A stretch of DNA of 15,828 bases from Deltaproteobacteria bacterium (GTDB lineage Bacteria > Desulfobacterota_B > Binatia > UBA9968): assembly GCA_016193385.1 (NCBI GenBank), contig JACPSF010000465.1, forward strand, positions 1 to 15,828. Reading direction: 5' to 3'. A program made the translations under genes and the position numbers. Below are positions 14,376-15,828 of the stretch, one piece after another. The notes under the pieces are model-generated. The model did not search any database. It worked only from the letters and a program-made list of their open reading frames with translations, and was not told where the DNA came from. Every line of letters starts with the position of its first letter. Position 1 is the stretch's first letter.

Positions 14376-15628
14376 AGGAGGAGCCGGCCCTTCTACATTC
14401 CGAAAGCGAGGCTCAGGTCCTTGCCGCGATTCGCGAGCTCATGGGCATCTCTATGCCGTTCGAGGAGGTCGTCGCTGGTGCGCTTCGTCTTGCTGCCGCG
14501 ACGATGGGGGCCGACGCCTCGACTCTGCTGTTCATCGAGCGCCCGGGTCAGTATGAAAAATTTCTCTTTGCCCCAGCACAAGGGGTGCGGAAGCTCGAGG
14601 GAATCGCCTTGTCTCCCGGGGAGGGAGTCGTCGGATGCGTGGTCGAAACCGGTAGCCCACTCGTCGTACCCGACGTCGCGCACGAGCCGCGCTTTTCCGA
14701 ACGGGTAGACCAGCTTCCTGGTCATAAGGCCCGTTCGATCGCCTGCGCGCCGCTACGTGCGAGAGATGAACTTATCGGGGTGCTCACGGTCGCGAAGGGC
14801 AAGGCCGGGGCTTGGAGTGAGAAGGACCTCGAACCGCTGACGACCCTCGCCTTTCCGGTCGCGATCATGATCGAAAATGCCCGGGTTCTGCGCGAGATGA
14901 AAAACCTGCACGAGAAACTGGAGCAAGCCAACCGGGTCAAGGCTCAGTTTCTCGCCACGACGAGCCATGAGCTTCGCACGCCCATCCACATCATTATCGG
15001 CAATCTAGACATCCTTCTGGGCGGCTTTCTTGGGGAACTGACCCCGCGCCAAAAGGACAGCCTTAGGACGGCGCTGCGCAACTCAGGGGAGGCGCTAAAC
15101 CTGATCAGCAGCTTGTTAGACCTTTCTCGTATCGAGGCGGGGCAGTTCGTCATCCACGTCGAGGAGTTTCGGCTCGAGGACGTGTGGAAGGAGCTGGAGC
15201 TGCTATTCCGCATCGGTCTGAGCGGCAAGGAGGTCGAGCTAATCTGGGAGGCTAAAGGACCCCTGCCTCTATTCAAAACGGACAAGATCAAGGTGAAGGA
15301 AATTCTAAGCAACATCATCTTCAATGCGGTCAAATACACCTATAAAGGCAGGATTGAGGTTGCGGCCCGCGCTTTGGGCGCGGAGGAGGCGGTCGAGATT
15401 GAGGTGAGGGATACCGGAGTTGGGATCCCCAAAGAGTTTCTGCCCTTGATATTTGAGCCCTTCCGCCAGGTTGAAAGCTCCTCTCCCGGAGCTCATGGTG
15501 GGGTGGGCCTTGGCCTCACCATCGCCCAGCGCCTGCTCGACCTTTTGCACGGGCAGGTTGAGGTCGAGAGCGCAGTCGGCCAGGGTTCTACCTTCCGCGT
15601 CACCATACCGACGAAGTATTCGGCCTGA
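14372..15628 (+). CDS. Soluble GAF-domain sensor histidine kinase
   Basis: 418 residues with no membrane segment, so a cytoplasmic kinase. Residues about 15-170 form a GAF domain (CAPLRARDELIGVLTVAKG near 125-143 is its typical last strand pair), followed by a short coiled coil (171-190), the HisKA dimerisation domain with FLATTSHELRTP (H199 phosphoacceptor), and a HATPase_c domain: N box N314-IIFNAVKYT, G1 DTGVGI (347-352), F box FEPF (361-364) and G2 GGVGLGL (376-382). It ends without a receiver domain, and no response regulator gene lies in the window, so its partner is elsewhere. It overlaps proC by 4 bases (ATGA) with GGGAG four bases before its start, an unusual linkage of proline synthesis to signalling. 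The GAF ligand is unknown. Confidence 0.95.
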   Translation: MKEEPALLHSESEAQVLAAIRELMGISMPFEEVVAGALRLAAATMGADASTLLFIERPGQYEKFLFAPAQGVRKLEGIALSPGEGVVGCVVETGSPLVVPDVAHEPRFSERVDQLPGHKARSIACAPLRARDELIGVLTVAKGKAGAWSEKDLEPLTTLAFPVAIMIENARVLREMKNLHEKLEQANRVKAQFLATTSHELRTPIHIIIGNLDILLGGFLGELTPRQKDSLRTALRNSGEALNLISSLLDLSRIEAGQFVIHVEEFRLEDVWKELELLFRIGLSGKEVELIWEAKGPLPLFKTDKIKVKEILSNIIFNAVKYTYKGRIEVAARALGAEEAVEIEVRDTGVGIPKEFLPLIFEPFRQVESSSPGAHGGVGLGLTIAQRLLDLLHGQVEVESAVGQGSTFRVTIPTKYSA

Positions 15629-15686
15629 TCGCCGTTTTGCTTCTTTCTCTTCATATCTGTCTCCATTGCGGACAACCGGATTAAAT

Positions 15687-15828
15687 CTATGGTGAAGGAA
15701 AAAAGAAAATTACCATAATCACCCTATCCTCCCTCAAATCCCCCTTTCTCCCCCTTTGGTAAAGGGGGATAGAGGGGGATTTAGGGGAGCGAGAGGGGAT
15801 TTGATGTCAACTTATTTAATTCTGTCAC
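15687..15828 (-). mobile_element. MITE-like palindromic element, copy 2 (cut by window edge)
   Basis: Inverse-orientation copy of the element at 13319-13465, aligned without gaps over 142 bases with seven differences, all transitions. Its left end reads CTATGGTGA, one base away from the CTATAGTGA terminus. The other terminus should lie about five bases beyond the window. The T/A-rich stretch and the CCCCC/GGGGG hairpin start 58 bases after the kinase stop and may end the proC-kinase transcript. No transposase gene is present. Confidence 0.85.

Overview
The window looks like chromosomal DNA of a free-living, Gram-negative, metabolically versatile uncultured bacterium. It is moderately GC-rich by eye. 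The reasons are a periplasmic Bug-type solute receptor, a membrane PlsC acyltransferase, an SLT-type lytic transglycosylase, class III CoA-transferases, a UbiD-family decarboxylase and a MITE-like element. This mix resembles soil or groundwater deltaproteobacterial/Binatota/Rokubacteria-type genomes, but that placement is inference. No rRNA, tRNA, transposase, phage gene or CRISPR array was seen.

Layout from left to right. (A) 1-2353, minus strand: a Bug/TctC-like periplasmic binding protein followed by a metal-dependent amidohydrolase (deaminase/chlorohydrolase type) that runs off the left edge, with a candidate promoter at 2323-2352. (B) 2450-3801, minus: a bacterial JAMM/MPN peptidase and an alpha/beta hydrolase separated by 5 bases. 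(C) 3908-4666, plus: a PlsC-type acyltransferase, convergent with (D) 4670-5356, minus: a membrane-anchored or secreted lytic transglycosylase; 3 bases separate their stop codons. (E) 5666-9902, minus: a catabolic-looking set transcribed UbiD-like decarboxylase, intrinsic terminator, class III CoA-transferase, palindromic 9-bp repeat array, second class III CoA-transferase. (F) 10125-13304, plus: a 1059-residue protein with two duplicated membrane modules, a spermidine-synthase-like domain and TPRs. (G) 13557-15628, plus: proC translationally coupled to a soluble GAF histidine kinase, bracketed by two 142-bp inverted copies of a palindromic MITE-like element (13319-13465 and 15687-15828, the latter cut by the window edge).

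How the genes may work together. Region E could decarboxylate or carboxylate an aromatic or unsaturated acid and activate acids as CoA thioesters. The two CoA-transferases could be subunits of one enzyme, because only the first shows an aspartate where the catalytic one is expected. Region A could capture and deaminate an imported N-containing compound. The other genes are housekeeping or envelope functions.

No defence system or wholly new machine is evident. The strongest second-look signals are the inverted MITE pair around proC-kinase, the catalytic asymmetry of the CoA-transferase pair, the palindromic 9-bp repeats between them, the terminator directly in front of a ribosome binding site, and the JAMM peptidase without a ubiquitin-like partner.
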